Assembly: GCA_030630905.1 (NCBI GenBank)
Contig: DAOVMB010000096.1
Coordinates: 1 to 7,716, forward strand
From: Sedimentisphaerales bacterium
Lineage (GTDB): Bacteria > Planctomycetota > Phycisphaerae > Sedimentisphaerales > Anaerobacaceae
DNA length: 7,716 nt
Direction: 5' to 3'
The first letter of the stretch is position 1. Each line of letters begins with the position of its first letter. Both the position numbers and the translations under genes were made by a program. The notes beneath the pieces are model-generated. The model was given only the letters and a program-made list of their open reading frames with translations. It was not told where the DNA came from and made no database searches. Shown here piece after piece: positions 1 to 5,897 of the stretch.

Positions 1-324
1 CTTAACACTGCCGAACAGATCGAATCGGCGTGGTGTTTCTTCGGCGGATGTCACCACAATATCGGGAGGGAGCCGATCGTTGATTGCATCGGGGAAACTC
101 TCCGTGGGGATGGGCGAATCGATTTCGAACAGACCGACCTGTCCCAGGGCGCTAACGCCGGCATCGGTCCGGCTGGCGCCGTGGACGTAAGTTCTGACTC
201 CGACGAGATTCGAGAGGGCCTCGACAAGCTCACCCTGGATGGTTTTCCTGTCCGGTTGTATTTGCCAGCCGTGGTACCGGCTGCCATCATACTGCACGGT
301 GAGTTTTATCTTGCGAATAGCCAT
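1..324 (-). CDS. truA: tRNA pseudouridine synthase A, N-terminal part (runs off left edge)
   Basis: TruA converts uridines 38-40 in the anticodon stem-loop of tRNAs to pseudouridine in the cytoplasm. Only the first 108 codons are in the window and the frame is open to base 1. Seen: an N-terminal strand MAIRKIKLTVQYDGSRYHGW, typical of the family start, then TIQGELVEAL, then RTDAGV at residues 52-57 with D54 as the expected catalytic aspartate, followed by LGQV and NDRLPPDI. The usual GRTDAGVH signature here reads SRTDAGVS, so the flanking Gly and His are both Ser. The ATG lies 8 bp after the asd stop with no clear Shine-Dalgarno sequence, which suggests an operon and possibly translational coupling to asd. 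The C-terminal half of the catalytic domain is not visible, so intactness cannot be judged. Confidence 0.93.
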   Translation of the reverse strand, partial: MAIRKIKLTVQYDGSRYHGWQIQPDRKTIQGELVEALSNLVGVRTYVHGASRTDAGVSALGQVGLFEIDSPIPTESFPDAINDRLPPDIVVTSAEETPRRFDLFGSVK

Positions 325-332
325 GCCGGCTA

Positions 333-1334
333 TTAAAGCAAATTTTCAGCGATTTGAACAGCGTTCAATGCCGCGCCTTTTCGCAACTGGTCGCCGGCCA
401 CCCAGATATTGATGCCACGGTTCTCGGGGATTGATTCATCCTGGCGGATCCGCCCGACCAGAATATCATCTTTGCCGGAAGCGTCAATTGGCATCGGGAA
501 GCGGTTATGCTCGCGGTCGTCCAATACTGTCACGCCCATAGCGGTGCTCAAAAGGCCTCTTACCTGGTCCGGCGTAATCGGATCGGCAAACTCCAGGTTA
601 ATGCTCTCGCAGTGCGCCCGGAACACGGGAATACGAATGCACGTACAGGTCACTGCAATCTCGGGACAGTCGAATATCTTCCTGGTCTCGTTAACCATTT
701 TGACCTCTTCCTGATTATATCCGTTCGGCCCGAGATCAGAATTATGGCTGAAGACGTTAAACGCTATCTGATACGGGAACACCTTGCACGTCGGCTCTTT
801 CCCGGCAAGAATTTCACGCGTCTGCTCCTCAAGCTCGACCATTGCCGAGTGCCCCGCCCCGCTGGCGGCCTGGTAAGTGCTAACGACCATTCGCTTGACA
901 GTGTTTGCCTTATGCAGCGGCCAGACCGGCACAATCCCGATAATCGTCGAACAGTTCGGATTCGCAATGATACCCTTATTCTCTGCGATTGCCTGTGGAT
1001 TGATTTCCGGGATTACCAGCGGAATTTCCGTATCCATTCGATAGGCCGAAGAGTTATCCACTACAACTACACCAGCCTCGACCGCAGCCGGGGCAAATTC
1101 TTTGCTCCGAGACGCTCCGGCACTGAATAACGCGATATCAATCCGGCTGAAACTATTCTTCGTCAATTCTTCAACGATGTAAGTTTTACCCTTAAATTCG
1201 ATTTTCTTGCCGGCCGACCGACTGCTCGCAAGCATCTTCAAAGAATCGAACGGAAAATCCCGCTCTTCGAGAATTCTTAGAAATTCCTGACCGACCGCGC
1301 CGGTCACTCCTGCTATCGCAAGATTACAGCCCAT
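333..1334 (-). CDS. asd: Aspartate-semialdehyde dehydrogenase
   Basis: This enzyme reduces L-aspartyl-4-phosphate to aspartate 4-semialdehyde with NADPH, the branch point to lysine/diaminopimelate, threonine and methionine. The protein is 333 residues, normal for the family. Seen: an N-terminal Rossmann glycine motif AIAGVTGAVG (residues 6-15), SAGASRS (71-77), DNSSAYRM (93-100), the active-site segment NPNCSTI with nucleophile C128, Q155 in STYQAASGAG, then R234 and H241 in CIRIPVFRAHCE. These match the catalytic Cys, Gln, Arg and His of the family. The C-terminus, GDQLRKGAALNAVQIAENL, is also typical. GAGGAG (1344-1349) sits 9 bp before the ATG and fixes the start. It is the first gene of a unit with truA. 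The protein looks intact. Confidence 0.97.
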   Translation of the reverse strand: MGCNLAIAGVTGAVGQEFLRILEERDFPFDSLKMLASSRSAGKKIEFKGKTYIVEELTKNSFSRIDIALFSAGASRSKEFAPAAVEAGVVVVDNSSAYRMDTEIPLVIPEINPQAIAENKGIIANPNCSTIIGIVPVWPLHKANTVKRMVVSTYQAASGAGHSAMVELEEQTREILAGKEPTCKVFPYQIAFNVFSHNSDLGPNGYNQEEVKMVNETRKIFDCPEIAVTCTCIRIPVFRAHCESINLEFADPITPDQVRGLLSTAMGVTVLDDREHNRFPMPIDASGKDDILVGRIRQDESIPENRGINIWVAGDQLRKGAALNAVQIAENLL

Positions 1335-1343
1335 AACTATAAG

Positions 1344-1349
1344 CTCCTC
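1344..1349 (-). promoter_or_regulatory. Ribosome binding site of asd
   Basis: On the minus strand GAGGAG is followed by 9 bases and the ATG at 1334-1332. It is a strong purine-rich Shine-Dalgarno match and supports the chosen start of asd. Confidence 0.75.
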
Positions 1350-1425
1350 AATATCTTGTGCCCAAATTTAAGGGCAGCCGAACCAGACTGCCCATCAAAA
1401 CTTCTCAAAAAATCACTATCGGCAC

Positions 1426-1454
1426 ATTATAGCGTCTCTACCATCAAAATACAA
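1426..1454 (-). promoter_or_regulatory. Predicted sigma70-type promoter of asd-truA
   Basis: On the minus strand a TTGTAT -35 box (1454-1449) is separated by 17 bp from a perfect TATAAT -10 box (1431-1426). This would start transcription near 1419 and give a leader of about 85 nt before asd. A TTGACA (plus-strand TGTCAA near 1460) lies 29 bp from the -10 box, too far to be its partner. Confidence 0.6.
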
Positions 1455-1583
1455 CATTCTTGTCAATATTTTTCGCCACGCCCAACCTGCTATAGAACAA
1501 AATATAAAGCTCTACCGCCCTCCCGACAATCTCAAAAGTGTCCGACTCCAAGTGCTTTATAGAATCATAGGCTCATAAATCCG

Positions 1584-1611
1584 TTGACTTCTCGCTTTCG
1601 AGGAGTATCCT
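1584..1611 (+). promoter_or_regulatory. Predicted promoter of the DUF5131-tcmP unit with embedded inverted repeat
   Basis: TTGACT (1584-1589), a 16-bp spacer, and TATCCT (1606-1611) make a fair sigma70-type promoter about 30 bp before the start codon. The spacer is almost entirely filled by an interrupted palindrome, ACTTCTCG-CTTT-CGAGGAGT (1587-1606), with one T-G mismatch in eight pairs. That is where an operator would block polymerase. Operator function is inferred only. Confidence 0.45.
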
Positions 1612-1633
1612 TAATTTATGATTTATTCTCTGT

Positions 1634-1638
1634 GGAGG
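1634..1638 (+). promoter_or_regulatory. Ribosome binding site of the DUF5131 gene
   Basis: GGAGG lies 4 bases before the ATG at 1643. The spacing is slightly short but the match is strong and it selects this start. Confidence 0.7.
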
Positions 1639-1642
1639 CAAC

Positions 1643-2410
1643 ATGGCTCAAAAATCTAAGATTGAATGGACTGAATCTACCTGGAATCCTGTCACCGGAT
1701 GTACAAAAATCAGCGATGGCTGCAAGAACTGCTACGCGGAACGGATGGCCTTACGTTTAAAAGCTGCAGGAAGTCCTAACTACGCCAATGGTTTCCAGGT
1801 TACTCTTCACGAACATGCTCTTGAAATCCCATTACGCTGGAAGCAGCCCAGGACAATTTTTGTCAATTCAATGAGCGATCTTTTTCACAAAGATGTTCCC
1901 TTCGATTTCATCTCGAAAGTCTTTGACGTTATGTGCCGGGCATCTCAGCACCGATTCCAGATACTAACGAAACGTTCTGAGCGTCTGCTCGAACTCAACG
2001 ACAGGCTCACATGGCCGGGAAACGTATGGATGGGCGTAACCGTTGAGAATGCTGAGTGTACATTCCGCATAGACCACCTCAGGGAAACAGACGCAGCCAT
2101 AAAATTTATTTCCTTCGAGCCACTTTTGGGCCTGATTCCTAATATTGACCTCGAAGGCATTGACTGGGTCATTGTCGGCGGCGAATCCGGCCCAAAAGCA
2201 AGACGAATGGAGCCGGAATGGGCTACAAATATACGCGATCAATCTCTTGCCGCAGGTGTCCCCTTCTTCTTCAAACAATGGGGCGGTGTAAATAAGAAGA
2301 AAAATGGCAGTATACTCGATGGCCGCAAATGGAACCAACTACCCAGAAAATCAAAAATTAATCATGAGAGGAAAACCACAATTGGACAATGTGCTGGACT
2401 TTTTCTGTGA
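1643..2410 (+). CDS. DUF5131 (phage Gp37/Gp68) family protein with three-Cys motif
   Basis: This 255-residue protein belongs to the Gp37/Gp68 family found in phages and many bacteria; I know of no proven reaction. Seen in order: IEWTESTWNPVTGC (residues 7-20), the three-cysteine motif C20-x6-C27-x2-C30 followed by YAERMA, FVNSMSDLFH (73-82), FQILTKR (105-111), NVWMGVTVEN (127-136), FISFEPLLG (155-163), DWVIVGGESGP (174-184), PFFFKQWGG (207-215) and LDGRKWNQLP (225-234). Every block I associate with the family is present, so it looks functional. The spaced cysteines resemble an iron-sulfur site of radical-SAM type, but the spacing is not the classical CxxxCxxC, so that role is inference. The tail after residue 234 is non-conserved and overlaps the next gene. 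Its partner family, TcmP, follows directly, as is typical. Confidence 0.92.
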   Translation: MAQKSKIEWTESTWNPVTGCTKISDGCKNCYAERMALRLKAAGSPNYANGFQVTLHEHALEIPLRWKQPRTIFVNSMSDLFHKDVPFDFISKVFDVMCRASQHRFQILTKRSERLLELNDRLTWPGNVWMGVTVENAECTFRIDHLRETDAAIKFISFEPLLGLIPNIDLEGIDWVIVGGESGPKARRMEPEWATNIRDQSLAAGVPFFFKQWGGVNKKKNGSILDGRKWNQLPRKSKINHERKTTIGQCAGLFL

Positions 2411-3497
2411 GAAAAGACCTTGGTCAAAATACAAGGATCTGATTCTTGATTACTACCTTGAACCTTATCTACAAAAGGTAAAAAATCTAAGAAAGCCTAT
2501 TTTAATTATCGATTGTTTTGCTGGGCCTGGAAAATTTGATGATGATCAATTAGGAAGTCCTCTGATAATAGCGGAAAAACTTCACAAACTCTATAAATCA
2601 GGATATCAAGTTACTGCCCTTTTCATTGAGGCTAATAAAGAACTTTATGAGAGACTTGAGAGAAATACACGCGATTTGATCTTTCCTATAGAAACACGCT
2701 ATGGCAATTTTAGTGAATTTGTCAATGAGATATCAAATTTGGCAAGAGATCATTCAGTATTTGTTTATCTTGATCCAATAAGACCCAGCCACTTGCTTTT
2801 TGACCAGATGAGTTCTGTCTATGAGCAATTGCAAGCAGGCCAAAGTGTTGAAGTTCTCATAAACTTCATGAGTTGGGGATTTTTGCGTGGAGTTTGGGGT
2901 TCAGCAAGCCACATGATGTCACTCGGAAAACTCAAGCCAGAAAATCCACAGGTTCTTCGTTTTAACCAAATCGCTGGTGGAACATATTGGCAGAAAATTG
3001 CTTTTGATGATTCTCTTTCACAAACAGAACGCACTGACAGACTTGCAGATGGTTACGCAAGTCAGCTTCATAGTTGGTTCAGATATGTCCTTACTTATCC
3101 AATTCGTGAGAAGTATGAGACTTCGTATCCTAAATACCATTTGGTGTTTGGCTCGCGCTCTCACCACGCAGTTGATCTCATGAACCGTGCTATGGTTAAA
3201 GCTCGCAGAGAATTCATCAATGCCGGGTTTATTGAAGGCTTCTTATTTCCGAATCAACCTGAAAAAGAAGTCATCAAACCCGAAGAAATTAAGAAGATAG
3301 TGATTGAAACATGCAGAGAAATTGGGAAGACAGACTGGACGCGGCTCCGAATAAATGCCACAATTGCTCACCCAAGCTTGTACACCGATTCAGAATTAAA
3401 TCGTGCCATCAAACAAGCTATCAAAGATGGCAAACTTGGTAGTAATTGTCCCGGCACAAAAATTGAAGAGAATGCCCTGGTTTGGCCTCTACCATGA
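2364..3497 (+). CDS. tcmP: Three-Cys-motif partner protein TcmP
   Basis: TcmP proteins are named for co-occurring with the three-Cys-motif (DUF5131) protein; their chemistry is not established. With this start the protein is 377 residues. Seen: FFCEKRPWSKYK (residues 13-24); IIDCFAGPGKF around 48-58, resembling methyltransferase motif I; LGSPL (63-67); FIEAN with E89, like the acidic residue after strand 2; and YLDP with D137-P138 at the motif IV position. The block YHLVFGSRSHHAVDLMNRAM around 262-281 is characteristic of the family, and a helical, winged-helix-like C-terminus follows. An SAM-binding Rossmann fold is therefore inferred. The frame stays open upstream to an ATG at 2304. I prefer 2364 because the conserved DUF5131 block LDGRKWNQLP is read from 2304-2363 and the TcmP family blocks begin just after 2364. 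Neither start has a good ribosome binding site. Base composition is visibly AT-richer than asd or murC, suggesting transfer. Confidence 0.87.
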   Translation: MRGKPQLDNVLDFFCEKRPWSKYKDLILDYYLEPYLQKVKNLRKPILIIDCFAGPGKFDDDQLGSPLIIAEKLHKLYKSGYQVTALFIEANKELYERLERNTRDLIFPIETRYGNFSEFVNEISNLARDHSVFVYLDPIRPSHLLFDQMSSVYEQLQAGQSVEVLINFMSWGFLRGVWGSASHMMSLGKLKPENPQVLRFNQIAGGTYWQKIAFDDSLSQTERTDRLADGYASQLHSWFRYVLTYPIREKYETSYPKYHLVFGSRSHHAVDLMNRAMVKARREFINAGFIEGFLFPNQPEKEVIKPEEIKKIVIETCREIGKTDWTRLRINATIAHPSLYTDSELNRAIKQAIKDGKLGSNCPGTKIEENALVWPLP

Positions 3498-3574
3498 ATG
3501 GCTTACTAAGCATAATCATTAGATTTACGACCTTACCTTCTGTATTCTCCAACAACCAAGATCACAGTTTCCGC

Positions 3575-4099
3575 TTAAGCTAAGATATCTTTGTAGTCGG
3601 CGCAGAATTTTTTCCGTTTGCATGGGGGGCAGTGGGTGCCTCTCCAGATATTGTCGAATTGCTCCATTACTTTTCCGACTATTGCCTCGTCGTCGGTAAT
3701 GATGCCGGACTCGAAGTTTCTTTTGTGCTCGCTCTTTGCGCCCATGCCGGCACCGGTGAGATTGGCGCTGCCTGTGTAGGCGAAAGTCCCGTCAATAACC
3801 ACGGCTTTGAGATGAACTCTCGGGCACAAGATTCGTTCCATGCCGGCAATCAAATTCGGGTATTTATCGAAATCCCTTCGAAAAGCCGGACCCGGCTCCT
3901 TAGCGTGCAGCAGTCTGATCTCAACTTGTCTTTTGATCAAATCGGAAAGGATCTCAAGAAAAGGCACCATCCCGCCGCCCTTATCCACGTAAAGGTCTTT
4001 TAAGTCGGACGTTGCTATCCAGAGAAACTTGCGGGCCTTGTCAATTCGGCCGCAAATCACCTTCTCGTATATATCCCTGTCTGTAATGAATTCAAGCAT
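3575..4099 (-). CDS. Phospholipase D-superfamily protein with one HKD motif and cysteine-rich tail
   Basis: PLD-superfamily enzymes cleave or transfer phosphodiester bonds; small single-HKD members include Nuc-type endonucleases that act as dimers. The 174-residue protein has the signature H96-x-K98-x4-D103-G104, then YTGSANLTGAG (residues 108-118) and a downstream acidic residue in NFESG (E130). There is no second HKD, no signal peptide and no membrane segment, so it is probably cytoplasmic and dimeric. The C-terminus carries HCPPCKRKKFC (156-166), a His/Cys cluster that could bind zinc. Substrate is unknown; nuclease is more likely than lipase for this size. It converges on tcmP with 77 bp between the stops and no clear terminator. 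There is no strong ribosome binding site, and an in-frame stop lies a few codons upstream of the ATG, so a longer protein is unlikely. Confidence 0.85.
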   Translation of the reverse strand: MLEFITDRDIYEKVICGRIDKARKFLWIATSDLKDLYVDKGGGMVPFLEILSDLIKRQVEIRLLHAKEPGPAFRRDFDKYPNLIAGMERILCPRVHLKAVVIDGTFAYTGSANLTGAGMGAKSEHKRNFESGIITDDEAIVGKVMEQFDNIWRGTHCPPCKRKKFCADYKDILA

Positions 4100-4140
4100 T
4101 CCAAGTGAATCCGAATCTCAACCGTCAATGCAATCATCAT

Positions 4141-4169
4141 ATTTTACTCACGAATTAAGCGCGACGCAA
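4141..4169 (-). promoter_or_regulatory. Possible promoter of the PLD-like gene
   Basis: On the minus strand TTGCGT (4169-4164), a 17-bp spacer and TAAAAT (4146-4141) would start transcription near 4134, about 35 nt before the ATG. A perfect TATAAT also occurs further up (4219-4214) but only a poor -35 (TCGATC) precedes it. The assignment is tentative. Confidence 0.35.
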
Positions 4170-4342
4170 TACGACATTCGAAATTCGGAATAAAGCTGTT
4201 GAATTCCAGTGTTATTATAGGCACTGCCGAATCAATGATCGAGATGCACTTTAAAACGGAAGGAACGAATTCAAATAGGAAGGGGAAGATATTCGTAAAA
4301 AAACTTAAGGACTGTTTTCGTTTGATTTATTGCTGTGTTTTA

Positions 4343-4669
4343 CTATTTCTCTGAGGGCTGTTGATGAGTCTCTTGTTCCTGCTGTTCTCCGGATTTTTCC
4401 TCTTTCTTGGCCTGGGGCTCTTGCTTCTGCTGTTCTCCGGATTTTTCCTCCTTCTTGGCCTGGGGCTCTTGCCCCTGCTGCTTCTGAAGCTCCTTTTTTT
4501 CGGCTTTTTCGCGTTGAATTGCGTCGTATATTTCTCTTCGATGAACCGGTATACTCTTTGGAGCTGTTATACCAAGACGAACTTTATCTCCACGAACATC
4601 AACGATTATAATCTCGACATCGTCGCCGATCATAATTGACTCATCTCTTTGTCTGCTTAGAACCAACAT
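4343..4669 (-). CDS. csrA: CsrA carbon storage regulator with repeat-containing C-terminal extension
   Basis: CsrA is a dimeric RNA-binding protein that binds GGA motifs in mRNA leaders and usually represses translation by covering the ribosome binding site. The core is complete: MLVLSRQRDESIMIG (residues 1-15), GDKVRLGI (27-34) and PVHRREIYDAI (41-51), with the RNA-contacting residues L4, R6 and R44. The usual protein is 60-75 residues; this one is 108. Residues 54-108 form a highly charged Lys/Glu/Gln-rich tail with two 16-residue repeats around EPQAKKEEKSGEQQ (66-81 and 82-97), likely disordered or helical. AAGGAG (4676-4681) lies 6 bp before the ATG and confirms the start. No flagellar genes or fliW are adjacent, so no partner is suggested by context. 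Confidence 0.95.
   Translation of the reverse strand: MLVLSRQRDESIMIGDDVEIIIVDVRGDKVRLGITAPKSIPVHRREIYDAIQREKAEKKELQKQQGQEPQAKKEEKSGEQQKQEPQAKKEEKSGEQQEQETHQQPSEK
4380..4475 (-). repeat. Two tandem 48-bp repeats inside csrA
   Basis: Copy A spans 4380-4427 and copy B 4428-4475. They match at 45 of 48 positions, differing at the 24th, 46th and 47th bases. The unit is an exact multiple of three, so the reading frame is kept and each copy adds 16 residues to the CsrA tail. Partial similarity continues on both sides (a CTCTTG-like end before 4380 and TGCTG after 4475), suggesting past slippage expansion. Confidence 0.92.
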
Positions 4670-4675
4670 TGCTAA

Positions 4676-4681
4676 CTCCTT
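4676..4681 (-). promoter_or_regulatory. Ribosome binding site of csrA
   Basis: AAGGAG on the minus strand followed by 6 bases and the ATG; a near-ideal Shine-Dalgarno that fixes the start. Confidence 0.8.
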
Positions 4682-4699
4682 TTGTCGGCTGGTCTTATC

Positions 4700-4728
4700 A
4701 TATTATATATTACGAAAATTCCAGTCAA
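4700..4728 (-). promoter_or_regulatory. Predicted sigma70-type promoter of csrA
   Basis: On the minus strand TTGACT (4728-4723) is followed after 17 bp by TAATAT (4705-4700). The overlapping perfect TATAAT (4707-4702) has only a 15-bp spacer. Either would start transcription close to 4694, giving a leader of roughly 25 nt. Confidence 0.6.
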
Positions 4729-4989
4729 CTGTTCGTCCTTTTGCTCCTGAATTATATTTATATACTCTTGTTTAATAAATACTTAGCTTAAAATCGCATC
4801 TATCAACAAACTTTGACACAAGTATATTTCGGCTAATTTCGAGACCAAAAACAACCACTTTTATCTTTTTTTGGTTAATTAAGTCTGAATTTAACACTTT
4901 AGAAGTATATGTGTTTTGAGTACAAGCACTTACGTAAAACAAAAGACATGAAAAAAGATATGTCAATTTTCCGGATTCGGTCCGTTTTA
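4729..4989. other. AT-rich gap between csrA and the membrane-protein gene
   Basis: Together with the csrA promoter this gap covers 4670-4989. Beyond the promoter I see strongly AT-rich sequence with an A/T inverted repeat ACCAAAAA/TTTTTGGT (4844-4851 and 4868-4875). A weak stem CGGA-CCGAA-TCCG lies just after the stop of the membrane-protein gene and could help end its transcript, but it is too short to call a terminator. A 64-codon open frame (4772-4966, minus) has a lipoprotein-like beginning (LLFYVSAC) but no ribosome binding site and an AT-driven composition; I do not call it a gene. Confidence 0.5.
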
Positions 4990-5868
4990 CTACTTTATCT
5001 CATGCTTTCGCCAATATTCATAGCGAATAGCCATCCAGTAGCCGGCAATCGAACCCAATGTGCCGAAAGCCACCATCTGCACCGGAAGTACGGAAATAAC
5101 CGAATTAGAGAAAAAAGCTGCGGGCCAGTTTTGAACCAGATACGGCACTTCTCTGGCGTAAACAGTTGCCATAAAAGCAGTTACGAAAGCACTGGCGATT
5201 GAGGGCCAGATATAGCTGACATTAAAAAATTTCTTTGCGACGAACGCAGCACACCCAAACGAGACTAACACGGCAAAAACAACCTGACCGACAGCCGGTT
5301 GGGCGATGACTGAACCAAGGGTGTTGTCTAACACTCTAACATCCTGAGCGACTATCCTGATGCAAAATTGAGCTATGAAACCCGAGCAGGCCAGAGCAAG
5401 AATTGCATTCAAGTATTTACCCGGTCCCGATTTAGATTTCTCCTGCGTCTGCTTCAGGTTTTTGCTCGAACAGATTTTCCGGCCTAACAGCACACCGGCA
5501 AAGCCGGCAGCAACAATAATCAACCAGAAAAACGGTTCCAATCTAAGCGATGCAACAAGTGCCTGGCGCTGGGCGGCTGTCGGGTTGAGTTGTATCAGAC
5601 CGGCCATGCTGCCGGAACGTACGGCCCAAATAGCCAGGCCGAACGGGACCGCAAGAATTCCGATTTCCCGTCCGAACGGCCAGGAAACAAAATAGCCAAT
5701 AAAGCCGGCAACAAATGCTAAAACCACCAATACTGCTGCACCTCTGGAACCCATAGCTTTGACCGCGCTAAATGGTTCTGCGAACGGCCAGGCTAAAATA
5801 CCTATCAACAGAACGCCGATAGTTGCCGCAGCGGCGATTCTCAACTTCATTAGCCAGGATAATTCCAT
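4990..5868 (-). CDS. Hypothetical polytopic membrane protein (about eight membrane segments)
   Basis: I do not recognise the family. The 292-residue protein has hydrophobic stretches near residues 9-27, 43-63, 68-91, 112-129, 152-174, 189-208, 219-236 and 256-281, so about eight membrane helices. A hydrophilic Lys/Gln/Ser-rich loop (133-151) lies in the middle, which would divide the protein into two four-helix halves. Aromatic turns AWPFAEPF (26-33) and SWPFGREIG (62-70) end the first two helices in a similar way. No transporter, protease or glycosyltransferase motif is evident. The start is supported by AAGGAAG (5876-5882) 7 bp before the ATG; an internal ATG at codon 7 lacks this. It lies between csrA and murC with its own predicted promoter, so context gives no function. 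Confidence 0.8.
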   Translation of the reverse strand: MELSWLMKLRIAAAATIGVLLIGILAWPFAEPFSAVKAMGSRGAAVLVVLAFVAGFIGYFVSWPFGREIGILAVPFGLAIWAVRSGSMAGLIQLNPTAAQRQALVASLRLEPFFWLIIVAAGFAGVLLGRKICSSKNLKQTQEKSKSGPGKYLNAILALACSGFIAQFCIRIVAQDVRVLDNTLGSVIAQPAVGQVVFAVLVSFGCAAFVAKKFFNVSYIWPSIASAFVTAFMATVYAREVPYLVQNWPAAFFSNSVISVLPVQMVAFGTLGSIAGYWMAIRYEYWRKHEIK

Positions 5869-5875
5869 AATTCAA

Positions 5876-5882
5876 CTTCCTT
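5876..5882 (-). promoter_or_regulatory. Ribosome binding site of the membrane-protein gene
   Basis: AAGGAAG on the minus strand is followed by 7 bases and the ATG at 5868-5866. It selects codon 1 over the internal ATG at codon 7. Confidence 0.7.
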
Positions 5883-5897
5883 AATTTTGCCGACGAT

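Larger units (their letters stand above)
1335..1642. other. Divergent intergenic region between asd and the DUF5131 gene
   Basis: This 308-bp gap separates two divergently transcribed units and contains the predicted promoters of both. It also holds a GGGCAG/CTGCCC inverted repeat (1372-1377 and 1388-1393) in the asd leader. A perfect 8-bp inverted repeat, TATAAAGC/GCTTTATA (1503-1510 and 1554-1561), has a 43-bp loop. A 20-bp interrupted palindrome (1587-1606) lies in the spacer of the plus-strand promoter. I see no convincing gene: the one open frame (1356-1562, plus) has low-complexity composition, no ribosome binding site and no recognisable motif. Confidence 0.6.

Noticed and set aside
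507..1130. 207-codon open frame on the plus strand
   Set aside because: It lies entirely opposite asd, whose catalytic motifs are intact; the translation shows no family motif and no ribosome binding site.
1460..1467. TTGACA on the minus strand as the asd -35 box
   Set aside because: It lies 29 bp from the TATAAT; TTGTAT at the ideal 17-bp spacing is the better partner.
3498..3574. Terminator between the convergent tcmP and PLD-like genes
   Set aside because: Only very short symmetrical stretches (GCTTA-C-TAAGC, GCTTAAGC) occur, with unusable loops and no T-run.
3632..4003. 123-codon open frame on the plus strand
   Set aside because: Antisense to the PLD-like gene, which carries a clear HKD motif; no independent evidence.
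4291..4320. Intrinsic terminator after csrA
   Set aside because: A T-run exists on the minus strand after AGTCCTTAAG, but no stable GC-rich stem precedes it.
4361..4639. Very hydrophobic open frame opposite csrA, resembling a small membrane protein
   Set aside because: Its Leu/Phe richness is the complement of the Lys/Glu/Gln repeat codons in csrA, whose frame is firmly identified.
4772..4966. Possible 64-residue lipoprotein on the minus strand
   Set aside because: AT-driven composition, no Shine-Dalgarno sequence, and the residues after the apparent cysteine do not resemble a mature lipoprotein.
4909..5202. Plus-strand open frame with a signal-peptide-like start (MKKDMSIFRIRSVLLLYLML)
   Set aside because: Most of it is antisense to the end of the membrane-protein gene; the part after the hydrophobic stretch has no recognisable character and there is no good ribosome binding site.
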